From: a bacterium
Lineage (GTDB): Bacteria; Bacillota_I; Bacilli_A; Acholeplasmatales; JAEDCM01
NCBI GenBank assembly: GCA_024695185.1
Contig: JAILIR010000113.1
Coordinates: forward strand, 1 to 6,654
Length of the DNA: 6,654 nucleotides
Direction of reading: 5' to 3'
Below the pieces are notes generated by a model. It did no database searches and was not told where the DNA came from. It saw only the letters and a list, made by a program, of their open reading frames with translations. Shown here one piece after another: positions 1-6,616 of this stretch. The position numbers were made by a program, and so were the translations under genes. Every line of letters begins with the position of its first letter. Within the stretch, counting starts at the first letter, position 1.

Positions 1-43
1 CCCTCATAAAATAATTATATCAATAATTATTACTTTTTACAAT

Positions 44-65
44 AAATTAAATAATAATTTAATTT
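44..65. repeat. AT-only perfect inverted repeat (possible weak hairpin)
   Basis: Two 9-base arms, AAATTAAAT at 44-52 and ATTTAATTT at 57-65, are exact reverse complements separated by a 4-base loop. The stem has no G or C, so it would be weak. The following bases contain short T runs but no clean T-tract, so it is not a convincing terminator of an upstream gene. It lies just upstream of the promoter and could equally be a binding site or a chance palindrome in very AT-rich DNA. The rest of 1-84 shows only AT-rich near-repeats of AATAATTAT (around 11-19 and 22-30). Confidence 0.3.
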
Positions 66-84
66 CTTTATTTGCGTTTTCATA

Positions 85-113
85 TTGCTTAAAAGTTAAT
101 TTTTTATTATAAT
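85..113 (+). promoter_or_regulatory. SigA-type promoter of the operon
   Basis: A perfect -10 box TATAAT at 108-113 follows a -35-like TTGCTT at 85-90 with the ideal 17-base spacer. The -35 matches the TTGACA consensus at only three positions (TTG), so strength rests on the -10 box. Transcription would start near 119-121, leaving a short leader of about 24 bases before the first start codon and no room for a riboswitch. This is the only promoter I can support upstream of the four genes. Confidence 0.65.
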
Positions 114-130
114 TATCTTTGAAAAATAAA

Positions 131-136
131 AGGAGG
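131..136 (+). promoter_or_regulatory. Ribosome binding site of the gdpP-rplI fusion gene
   Basis: A perfect AGGAGG sits 7 bases before the ATG at 144. It fixes that start for the fusion gene. Confidence 0.9.
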
Positions 137-143
137 ATTTACT

Positions 144-2600
144 ATGAAAAAAATTCTAGTAATGTTTATAATTGTTGTAGGTCTAGTCTTGATGGCTGTT
201 TTATATCCACTTGACTGGTCAAGCTATAATAATGAAAAATTAGTTCAAATAATCATTTATTTAGCTGCGTTTGCGGTTGGTTTGGCTGCGATAACAGCAA
301 TTATTCTTTCTTATGTTTCCAATGCACAAAGGAAGAAAATTAAATGGTTAGAGACAAAACTTGAAGTATGGAATAATACATCTTACCACGTTAAGAAGGC
401 CGGTGACGTTGCGTTTAACGAGCTTCCTGTTGGTATCGTATTATGTGATGATCAACTAGAAATTAAATGGGCAAACCAATATGCTAAACAAATTTTCCAA
501 AGCAAATTAATGGAACGTCCTCTTCAAAGTATTCATACTGAGCTATATAATCAAGTAAAGGATAATGTTAATAACATCATGGTTACTATTTACGATAAGA
601 CTTATGATGTAATGTATAGAAAAGAAGATTCCTTACTATATTTCTTTGATGTAACTGAGCGTGAAAAGATTAAAAATAAATATAAAGAAAGAACTACAGC
701 TTTAGGTATAATTTATTTGGATAATATGGAACAATCTTTAGCTGAACTTGATGTACAACAAAGATCAGAACTTAGAGGTAGATATTTAGGTGAAATATCT
801 GACTGGATTACAAATGCTGGTGGTTATTTAAAATCATATAGTGATGAGAGATCTATTATCGTACTTGACTATGGTCAATTACAAAATATGATTAAATCTA
901 GATTTGATATTTTAAATAGAATAAGAGAAATATCAGAAGAAAATGAACTTAGAGTTACAGCAAGTATGGGTATTGCTTGTTGGGATGTTAAATATGAAGA
1001 ACTTGGTACTTATGCACAAAACGCAATTGAACTTGCGGAAAAGCGTGGTGGTGACCAAGTAGTAGTAAACATTCAAGATGAAAAGATTCAATACTTTGGT
1101 GCTAAGACAAATGCTCTTGAAAAGAGTAGTAAGGTATTAGTTAGAGTTATGGCTCAAACATTAGCTGAGCATATTGAAAAGGCTGGTAATATCATTATTA
1201 TGGGTCATACAAATACAGATACAGACTCATATGGTGGTGCTTTAGTTCTACTAAAGATTTGTCAATCTATTAGAAATGATGTTAGAGTTGTTATTGATAG
1301 AAGTAAGTGTGATAAAACAGTTCAAAAGTTACTTGATTTAACAGCTAAAGAGCATGTAGCTTTAACAAAATATTTTGTTACACCTAAAGAAGCTTTAGAT
1401 TTAATGGATGATAATACATTATTAATTGTAGTAGATACACAATCTCCAAAGATTGTTATGAATGCTGATGTATTGAAGAAAGCTAAGAAGCTTGCTGTAA
1501 TTGATCACCATAGACGTGGTGAGGTTACTTATGAAGATCCAATATTCAATTATGTAGAACCATATGCATCAAGTTCTACAGAGTTAGTAACAGAAATGAT
1601 TCCATTTATTAATAGAAAGATTGAAATTAGTGCTTTTGAAGCAACATTAATGCTTGCGGGTATTATTGTTGATACTAACAATTTCACATTTAGAACAGGT
1701 TCTAGAACATTTGACGTTGCTTCCCAACTTAAAGAATATGGTGCTGATATGATTAAGGCTAAGACATTCTTAAGAGAAGCTATCGAAAGAAGAAAAGAAA
1801 TCGCTGAAATTGAAACTCAAGCTGAAATATTATTTGAAAAGTATGCTGTTGTTAGAATTAAAGAAGCTCAAACAATGGATAGAGTTTTACTAGCACAAGT
1901 TGCTGATAGATTACTTGAAATTGATGGCGTAAGTGCAAGTTTTGCTATAGGTCAACTTGAAGAAAATCTAGTAGGTATATCTGCTAGAAGCTATGAAGGT
2001 GTTAACGTACAAATCATCATGGAAGAAATGGGTGGAGGTGGACACTTAAATGCAAGTGCTGCCCAACTACAAAATGCCAGTGTTGATGATGCTTATAAAC
2101 AACTATATTCTATATTAGAAAAAGAAGAATTGCAGGAAGGTGAAGAGAGTATGAAGATTATTCTAAAAGAAGAAGTTAAAGGTAAAGGTAAAAAGGATGA
2201 TGTTGTTGAAGTTGCTGATGGTTATGCAAACTTCCTAATTGGACAAGGAAAGGCTATTGCTGCAACTGCTGATAACTTAAAGAAATTAAAAGAAGATAAA
2301 GAAAAAGAGGCTGAAGAAGCTGCTCATCAATTACAAGTTTTAAATAAATTAAAAGATGAAATTAACAATAAGCCAGTTAATGTTTACATTAAGATTGGTG
2401 ATGATGGTAAATTATTTGGTAGTGTTACTACTAAACAAATTGCTGAAGAATTTGAAAAAGCTTATGGTATCCATATTGATAAGAGAAAAATTGAATTCCA
2501 AACTGATATTAACTCTCTAGGTATTTATGAGGCTGAAGTTAAATTACATAAGGATATTGAAGCAAAGATTGAAGTACACGTTGTAGAAAAGAAAGATTAG
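144..2600 (+). CDS. gdpP-rplI: GdpP-type cyclic-di-AMP phosphodiesterase fused to ribosomal protein L9
   Basis: An 818-residue in-frame fusion of two genes that are normally adjacent. Residues 1-669 are a complete GdpP/YybT-type protein (family length about 655-660). Two membrane segments lie at about 4-21 and 33-57, then a PAS-like sensor domain (about 85-170) and a degenerate GGDEF domain (about 185-310) with SDERS at 233-237 in place of GGDEF. A DHH phosphoesterase domain follows with GHTNTDTDS (354-362), VVDT (429-432), IDHH (453-456) and VDT (509-511), and then DHHA1 with GGGGH at 630-634. The His/Asp metal ligands expected of the family are all present. GdpP hydrolyses c-di-AMP to pApA at the membrane. 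Residues 670-818 form a full-length L9 (149 residues): the N-terminal rRNA-binding domain with GYANFL, a long charged helix (about 708-742), and the C-terminal domain with [11 protein letters not shown]. Start chosen from AGGAGG 7 bases upstream. The two halves have very different expected abundance; see the internal rplI start. Confidence 0.93.
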   Translation: MKKILVMFIIVVGLVLMAVLYPLDWSSYNNEKLVQIIIYLAAFAVGLAAITAIILSYVSNAQRKKIKWLETKLEVWNNTSYHVKKAGDVAFNELPVGIVLCDDQLEIKWANQYAKQIFQSKLMERPLQSIHTELYNQVKDNVNNIMVTIYDKTYDVMYRKEDSLLYFFDVTEREKIKNKYKERTTALGIIYLDNMEQSLAELDVQQRSELRGRYLGEISDWITNAGGYLKSYSDERSIIVLDYGQLQNMIKSRFDILNRIREISEENELRVTASMGIACWDVKYEELGTYAQNAIELAEKRGGDQVVVNIQDEKIQYFGAKTNALEKSSKVLVRVMAQTLAEHIEKAGNIIIMGHTNTDTDSYGGALVLLKICQSIRNDVRVVIDRSKCDKTVQKLLDLTAKEHVALTKYFVTPKEALDLMDDNTLLIVVDTQSPKIVMNADVLKKAKKLAVIDHHRRGEVTYEDPIFNYVEPYASSSTELVTEMIPFINRKIEISAFEATLMLAGIIVDTNNFTFRTGSRTFDVASQLKEYGADMIKAKTFLREAIERRKEIAEIETQAEILFEKYAVVRIKEAQTMDRVLLAQVADRLLEIDGVSASFAIGQLEENLVGISARSYEGVNVQIIMEEMGGGGHLNASAAQLQNASVDDAYKQLYSILEKEELQEGEESMKIILKEEVKGKGKKDDVVEVADGYANFLIGQGKAIAATADNLKKLKEDKEKEAEEAAHQLQVLNKLKDEINNKPVNVYIKIGDDGKLFGSVTTKQIAEEFEKAYGIHIDKRKIEFQTDINSLGIYEAEVKLHKDIEAKIEVHVVEKKD
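2134..2143 (+). promoter_or_regulatory. Internal Shine-Dalgarno-like site before the L9 part
   Basis: Inside the gdpP coding part lies AGGAAGGTGA. Its AGGTGA (2138-2143) is a 6-base match to the anti-SD complement, ending 7 bases before the in-frame ATG at 2151. The upstream AGGA could add pairing with a one-base bulge. The site overlaps codons 664-667; the Gln codon here is CAG, while every other Gln codon I read in this gene is CAA. That fits, but does not prove, selection on the nucleotide sequence. Confidence 0.55.
2151..2600 (+). CDS. rplI: Possible separately translated 50S ribosomal protein L9 (internal start)
   Basis: This is the same frame as the fusion gene, starting at Met670. From here the product would be 149 residues, the usual length of L9, opening with [15 protein letters not shown], which aligns from its first residue with known L9 N-termini (MKVIFLKDVKGKGKKG in Geobacillus). 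The C-terminal domain keeps [12 protein letters not shown] and IDKRKIE. L9 binds 23S rRNA near the L1 stalk base and helps maintain reading frame. The well-placed SD-like sequence upstream supports independent initiation, which would give ribosomal stoichiometry that a membrane enzyme fusion alone could not. That both products are made is inference. Relative to Geobacillus L9 the loop reads GYANFL rather than GYANNFL, one residue shorter. The gene lies 16 bases before dnaB, as is usual for rplI. Confidence 0.55.
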   Translation: MKIILKEEVKGKGKKDDVVEVADGYANFLIGQGKAIAATADNLKKLKEDKEKEAEEAAHQLQVLNKLKDEINNKPVNVYIKIGDDGKLFGSVTTKQIAEEFEKAYGIHIDKRKIEFQTDINSLGIYEAEVKLHKDIEAKIEVHVVEKKD

Positions 2601-2616
2601 TTAAAGTGGGGATAGT

Positions 2617-3993
2617 ATGGCTAAAGAAAGTAACAAAAAAGATCCATTTAGCCTTGAAGCCGAACAAGCAGTATTAGGTGGTATATTCGTTGATAACGAA
2701 GCCTTAACTTACATTGTAAAAGATGTTTTAGTTTCGGGGAAAGATGAATTTTATGATAATAGGAATAGAATGATTTATCAAGCTATGATAGAATTAGAAA
2801 AGATGGGCATGCGTTATGACTTCGCGACTGTATGCAGTCACTTAGAGTCAAGCACTACATCTCCAGATTTATGGGGCGGTAGGAGTTATTTATTAAAGCT
2901 TGTTGATGCTTTCCCATCAAGTGCAAACTTACAAGACTATGCTGAATTAGTTCATAATAACTATTTAAAGCGTAGGCTTTTAGTTTCATGTAATAATATC
3001 GTAGAAATGACACGTAATGGTGAAGAGGTTCATGACTTTGTTGAATGTGTTGATTATGCCGAAAATCAGTTAGCTGATTTAATCAAAAACAGAAGAACAG
3101 CAACCTTCTCCCAATTAAGTGATGTGTCAAATCAAATTTTAAATAAGACTAGAGATATGCTTACAAGAATGGACTTTAATGATGTAGTTGGTTTAAAGAC
3201 TGGCTTTACAAAGCTTGATGGTTATACTCAAGGCTTTCAACCAGAACAACTAATCATTCTTGCGGCTCGTCCTGGTGGAGGAAAGTCAGCCTTTGCCTTA
3301 AATATAGCAAAGAATATCGCGGATAGAAATCCAGATAGTCATGTTGCTTTTTTCAGCTTGGAAATGGCTGTTGAAATGGTAACAACAAGGCTTTTAGCGA
3401 ATGCCGCAACAATTGATAGTAAGAAAATTAAAAGTGGTAGAATGACTAGCCAAGAGTTTTCTAAGCTAGAAACACAAATTGCTTTAATGAATAATGTAAA
3501 TATTCATTTTTCGGACGAATCATATGTTACAGTATCAGATATTAAGACAATGTGTAGAAAGCTTTACCAAAAGCATGGCTTAAGCTTAATAGTTGTTGAC
3601 TACCTACAATTAATTGATGGTTCTAGTGATAAAAAGGGTAGCGCTCAAAGAAATAGACAAGAGGAAGTTGCAAGTATTTCTAGAGGTCTAAAGCTACTCG
3701 CACGTGAGTTAAAATGTCCAGTTTTAGCACTATCTCAATTATCGCGTGGTGTTGAACAAAGAAAAGACAATAAGATTACTATGGCCGATTTAAGAGAATC
3801 AGGAGCTATCGAACAAGATGCTGATATTATCCTATTCTTAAATAAGCAAGATGAAAATAGTGATGTAATCACATTAAGTATAGCTAAAAACCGTGAAGGA
3901 GAAAATGGTGTTGATATTCCACTATTATTTGAAAAGCAATACTCTAAATTCTCTAATGTTGCGGATAATGAAAATCCAAATAGTGAACAATAA
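2617..3993 (+). CDS. dnaB: Replicative DNA helicase DnaB
   Basis: 458 residues, normal length for the hexameric 5'-3' helicase that unwinds DNA at the replication fork and recruits primase (called DnaC in Bacillus subtilis). The N-terminal helical domain spans about 9-110 (SLEAEQAVLGG at its start), a linker helix lies at about 160-190, and the RecA-like ATPase domain covers about 192-445. Visible motifs are Walker A ARPGGGKS (217-224), FSLEM with the catalytic Glu (246-250), Walker B LIVVDYLQL (324-332), SQLSRGVEQR (373-382), RESGAIEQDAD (393-403) and the arginine-finger region AKNREG (423-428). Walker A is PGGGKS where most DnaB proteins have P-S/A-M/V-GKT; the Lys is intact. There is no intein. 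The start follows the L9 stop by 16 bases with only a weak GTGGGGA as ribosome binding site, so translation may be coupled to the upstream gene. Confidence 0.97.
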   Translation: MAKESNKKDPFSLEAEQAVLGGIFVDNEALTYIVKDVLVSGKDEFYDNRNRMIYQAMIELEKMGMRYDFATVCSHLESSTTSPDLWGGRSYLLKLVDAFPSSANLQDYAELVHNNYLKRRLLVSCNNIVEMTRNGEEVHDFVECVDYAENQLADLIKNRRTATFSQLSDVSNQILNKTRDMLTRMDFNDVVGLKTGFTKLDGYTQGFQPEQLIILAARPGGGKSAFALNIAKNIADRNPDSHVAFFSLEMAVEMVTTRLLANAATIDSKKIKSGRMTSQEFSKLETQIALMNNVNIHFSDESYVTVSDIKTMCRKLYQKHGLSLIVVDYLQLIDGSSDKKGSAQRNRQEEVASISRGLKLLARELKCPVLALSQLSRGVEQRKDNKITMADLRESGAIEQDADIILFLNKQDENSDVITLSIAKNREGENGVDIPLLFEKQYSKFSNVADNENPNSEQ

Positions 3994-3994
3994 T

Positions 3995-4001
3995 AAAGGA
4001 G
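3995..4001 (+). promoter_or_regulatory. Ribosome binding site of prfA
   Basis: AAAGGAG begins one base after the dnaB stop codon and ends 10 bases before the ATG at 4012. It supports this start over later Met codons. Confidence 0.75.
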
Positions 4002-4011
4002 CAGTATTATT

Positions 4012-5082
4012 ATGATAACAGATAGATTAGAAATGATGGAAAAAAGATATGAAGAAATTAATGAGCTTTTAATGGATCCATCTGTTGTATGTGACATCAA
4101 AAAATTAACAGAATTAAGCAAGCAACAAAAACAAATTGAAAAGCCAGTTATGATGTTTAGGGATTATAAGAAAGCCTTAGATTCTATTAACGATTTAAAA
4201 GAAATGGCTAAGGATAGTGATCCTGAAATTAAAGAAATGGCTGAAATGGAGCTTGAAGAAACAAAAACTAAAATAGCTAAATATGAAGAAGAATTAACAA
4301 TTATGTTATTACCTAAAGACCCTAATGATGAAAAGAACGTAATAGTAGAAATTAGAGGTGCCGCAGGTGGTGATGAAGCAAACATCTTCGCAGGCGACTT
4401 ATTTAGAATGTATTCTAAATATGTTGAATCAAAGGGCTGGAAGCTTGAAGTTATTAATGCTGAAGAATGTGCAGCTGGAGGTTACTCTCAAATAGAATTT
4501 ACTGTTTCAGGTGAATCAGTATATTCATTTTTGAAGTTTGAATCAGGTGCTCATAGAGTACAAAGAGTTCCAGTAACTGAATCAGCTGGTAGAATTCAAA
4601 CATCTACAGCAACAGTATTAGTAATGCCTGAAACAGAAGATATTGACTTTAAGATTGATGAAAAAGATTTAAGAGTAGATACATTCTGTGCATCTGGTCC
4701 AGGTGGACAAGGTGTAAATACAACTTATTCAGCAGTTAGACTTACATATTTACCTACAGGTGATTATATAGCTTGTCAAATTCATAGATCTCAACATGAA
4801 AATAAAGCTACAGCTTTAAAATTATTAACTGCGAAGATCTATGATAGAATGTGCCAAGAAAAGGCTGAAAAGGAAGGTACAATTAGACAATCATTAATTG
4901 GTAGAGGAGATAGAAGTGAAAAGATTAGAACTTATAATTATCCTCAAAATAGAGTAACTGATCATAGAATTAACTTTACTATTCAACGTTTAGATGCGAT
5001 TATTGAAGGTAAGTTAGATTTAGTTATTGATAATTTAATTGCAGCTGAACAACAAAAGAAGCTTAGTGGAGAAGAGGAATAA
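4012..5082 (+). CDS. prfA: Peptide chain release factor 1 (RF1)
   Basis: 356 residues, normal for RF1, which ends translation at UAA and UAG. The helical domain 1 covers about 1-95. The decoding domain carries the RF1-type PxT motif PVT at 187-189, not the SPF of RF2. The peptidyl-hydrolysis domain carries GGQ at 231-233. Numbering runs exactly three ahead of Thermus thermophilus RF1, so G119, E122, Q184, T189 and T197 correspond to its codon-reading residues G116, E119, Q181, T186 and T194. The exception is residue 196: Gln replaces the conserved His193 that stacks on the stop codon. The residue after GGQ is Gly rather than the commoner His. C-terminal RSEKIRTYNYPQNRVTDHR (301-319) is typical. 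There is no recoding frameshift of the RF2 kind. The next gene encodes PrmC, which methylates Q233, and two of the four genes here end in TAG, which needs RF1. Confidence 0.97.
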   Translation: MITDRLEMMEKRYEEINELLMDPSVVCDIKKLTELSKQQKQIEKPVMMFRDYKKALDSINDLKEMAKDSDPEIKEMAEMELEETKTKIAKYEEELTIMLLPKDPNDEKNVIVEIRGAAGGDEANIFAGDLFRMYSKYVESKGWKLEVINAEECAAGGYSQIEFTVSGESVYSFLKFESGAHRVQRVPVTESAGRIQTSTATVLVMPETEDIDFKIDEKDLRVDTFCASGPGGQGVNTTYSAVRLTYLPTGDYIACQIHRSQHENKATALKLLTAKIYDRMCQEKAEKEGTIRQSLIGRGDRSEKIRTYNYPQNRVTDHRINFTIQRLDAIIEGKLDLVIDNLIAAEQQKKLSGEEE

Positions 5083-5100
5083 TATTTCCTTTTTTTCATA

Positions 5101-5106
5101 AGGAGG
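5101..5106 (+). promoter_or_regulatory. Ribosome binding site of the prmC-tsaC gene
   Basis: AGGAGG lies 6 bases before the ATG at 5113 and fixes the start. A T-rich stretch just upstream contains TTCC (5086-5089) and TCCTT (5087-5091) that could pair weakly with parts of this site. Confidence 0.88.
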
Positions 5107-5112
5107 AATAAT

Positions 5113-6510
5113 ATGACTTATAAAGAATTATTTGATCTTAAAAAAGAAGAAGCTAATAAACTTAATAAAGAAGAATCAGCCGTACTAATTCTATTACTTT
5201 ACACATCTAAAATGGATGGAGCAAAGCTTTATGCGAATATGGATTTAGAAGTAACTGAAGAAGTTTTAAAATCCTTTAATGAGGCCATTAACTTATATTT
5301 CTATAAGAATGTTCCAGTTCAACATATTACAGGTATTCAAGAGTTTTATGGCTATGAATTTGATGTAGATAATACAGTATTAATTCCTAGACCAGAAACA
5401 GAAGAATTAGTAGAAAATATCATACTTACATATGATGAATTTATGGATAATAAGGTTGATGTAGTAGATATTGGATGTGGTTCTGGTTGCATTGGTATAA
5501 CACTAAAGCTAGAAGAACCTAGAATGAATGTTACCTTAACTGATATATCACATGAGGCTGTTTTAAAAGCCATGGCTAATGCTAAGAAGCTAGGCGCTGA
5601 TGTAAGCTTCTTAGAAGGTGATATGCTTAATCCTTTAAAGGGAAGAAAGTTTGATATATTAGTAAGTAATCCACCTTACATTCCAACAAATGAAGAAATA
5701 CAAGATTTAGTTAAAGATAATGAACCATGGGTTGCTTTATTTGGTGGAGAAGATGGACTTAAATTCTATCGTATAATCTTAAGCGAAGCTAAAGAATACT
5801 TAAAGGGCCGTAATATCATTGCCTTTGAACATGGCTTTGATAAGAATAAAGAAATTAAAGAACTTGCCTTAAAGTATTTCCCAAATAGTGAGGTTAGACA
5901 AATAAAGGATATCTTTGGAAAAGATAGAATGACTATTATTATTAATAAGGTAATTGATGATAATGAGCTTATAGCTTTCCCTACAGATACAGTTTATGGC
6001 TTAGGTGCTAAGGTTTTAGATGATTTAGGTCAAGAGCGAATTATGGAATTAAAGAACAGGGATTGTTCAAAGCGTTTTGCCGTACTATGTGCTAACTTAG
6101 AACAAATAGAAGAGCTTGCCATAGTTAGTGATGATGCGAAAAAAATAATCAATAAATTCTTACCTGGAGGCTTAACTTTAATACTAGAAGCTAAGAATAA
6201 GAGTGTTCATAATTATGCCATTGATAATACAGTAGCGGTTAGAATTCCAAAGCATCCAATTGCTTTAAAATTATTACTTGAAAATGGCCCTTTAGCTACT
6301 ACAAGTGTTAATTTAAGTGGCGAAAAACCAATGAATAATTATGATGAAATCTTAAAGAAATTTGATGGTAAAATCGATTATATTTATAGTGATCCAACTA
6401 ATATCAAATATTCAAATACACCTTCAACAATTATTGATATGACTAACGGATTAAAAGTTATTAGAGAAGGCGAAATAACTCTTGATGATATTTTAAAAGT
6501 AATTAAATAG
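5113..6510 (+). CDS. prmC-tsaC: Fusion of release factor glutamine methyltransferase PrmC and threonylcarbamoyl-AMP synthase TsaC
   Basis: A 465-residue two-enzyme fusion. Residues 1-279 are a full PrmC/HemK: helical N-terminal domain, PVQHITGIQEFYG (68-80), LIPRPETEELV (90-100), SAM-binding VVDIGCGSGCIGI (117-129) and catalytic NPPY (186-189), ending at the usual final strand DRMTIII (271-277). It N5-methylates the GGQ glutamine of release factors; its substrate RF1 is encoded just upstream. Residues about 281-465 are a YrdC-type TsaC domain: IAFPTDTVYGLGA (287-299), the K-x-R...K signature at 314-320, FLPGGLT (349-355), VAVRIPKHP (374-382) and TSVNLSG (397-403). It makes threonylcarbamoyl-AMP from Thr, bicarbonate and ATP for tRNA t6A37 synthesis. 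The usual helix before IAFPT is reduced to a few residues, and there is no extra C-terminal Sua5 domain. HemK-YrdC fusions are, to my memory, known in mycoplasmas. I found no good internal start for a separate TsaC. Confidence 0.93.
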   Translation: MTYKELFDLKKEEANKLNKEESAVLILLLYTSKMDGAKLYANMDLEVTEEVLKSFNEAINLYFYKNVPVQHITGIQEFYGYEFDVDNTVLIPRPETEELVENIILTYDEFMDNKVDVVDIGCGSGCIGITLKLEEPRMNVTLTDISHEAVLKAMANAKKLGADVSFLEGDMLNPLKGRKFDILVSNPPYIPTNEEIQDLVKDNEPWVALFGGEDGLKFYRIILSEAKEYLKGRNIIAFEHGFDKNKEIKELALKYFPNSEVRQIKDIFGKDRMTIIINKVIDDNELIAFPTDTVYGLGAKVLDDLGQERIMELKNRDCSKRFAVLCANLEQIEELAIVSDDAKKIINKFLPGGLTLILEAKNKSVHNYAIDNTVAVRIPKHPIALKLLLENGPLATTSVNLSGEKPMNNYDEILKKFDGKIDYIYSDPTNIKYSNTPSTIIDMTNGLKVIREGEITLDDILKVIK

Positions 6511-6523
6511 TAAACGATAAAGG

Positions 6524-6571
6524 AAAATAGCACTATAATACGATTTTTTAGTATTTTAGGCGCTATTTTTT
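6524..6571 (+). terminator. Rho-independent terminator at the operon end
   Basis: Outer arms AAAATAGC (6524-6531) and GCTATTTT (6562-6569) are perfectly complementary. Inner arms CTATAATAC (6533-6541) and GTATTTTAG (6551-6559) pair at eight of nine positions around a 9-base loop, with a small internal bulge between the two stems. The right arm runs into a six-T tract (6566-6571). It begins 13 bases after the stop codon of the last gene, so it should end the four-gene transcript. The A-run before the stem could let it act partly on the opposite strand. Confidence 0.78.
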
Positions 6572-6587
6572 ATATATAGCAAATATA

Positions 6588-6616
6588 TTGACTTTTATTA
6601 ATAAAGTAAGTATAAT
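6588..6616 (+). promoter_or_regulatory. SigA-type promoter for a gene beyond the right edge
   Basis: TTGACT at 6588-6593 (five of six consensus bases) and TATAAT at 6611-6616 (perfect) are separated by exactly 17 bases. The predicted start is near 6622-6624 and points out of the window. It follows the operon terminator by 16 bases, marking a new transcription unit. No start codon with a ribosome binding site is visible in the remaining 38 bases. Confidence 0.72.

Noticed and set aside
1..143. Riboswitch (for example a c-di-AMP-responsive leader) upstream of gdpP
   Set aside because: The predicted transcript leader is only about 24 bases, and the whole 143-base region is AT-rich without conserved GC-containing helices.
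697..1074. Active diguanylate cyclase in the GGDEF-like domain of GdpP
   Set aside because: The signature position reads SDERS rather than GGDEF/GGEEF, as expected for the degenerate domain of this family, so cyclase activity is not supported.
3735..4121. Open frame on the minus strand across the dnaB-prfA junction
   Set aside because: It lies opposite the conserved C-terminus of DnaB and the N-terminus of RF1, has no recognisable domain, and its hydrophobic, Ser-rich content is what antisense of AT-rich coding DNA gives.
4164..4385. Short minus-strand open frame within prfA
   Set aside because: Fully antisense to conserved RF1 sequence with a Ser/Ile-rich product typical of a shadow frame.
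5352..5573. Short minus-strand open frame within prmC
   Set aside because: Antisense to the conserved PrmC SAM-binding region; no domain recognised.
5929..6510. Internal start at Met273 giving a 193-residue free TsaC
   Set aside because: The Met sits inside the last PrmC strand and only a weak GGAAAA precedes it; a better AAAGGA lies about 20 bases upstream, too far. Support is much weaker than for the L9 internal start.
144..6510. Reassignment of TGA to Trp (Mollicutes-type code)
   Set aside because: All nine Trp codons in the four genes are TGG and no in-frame TGA occurs in any of them. The lack of TGA stops in four genes is too small a sample to mean anything.
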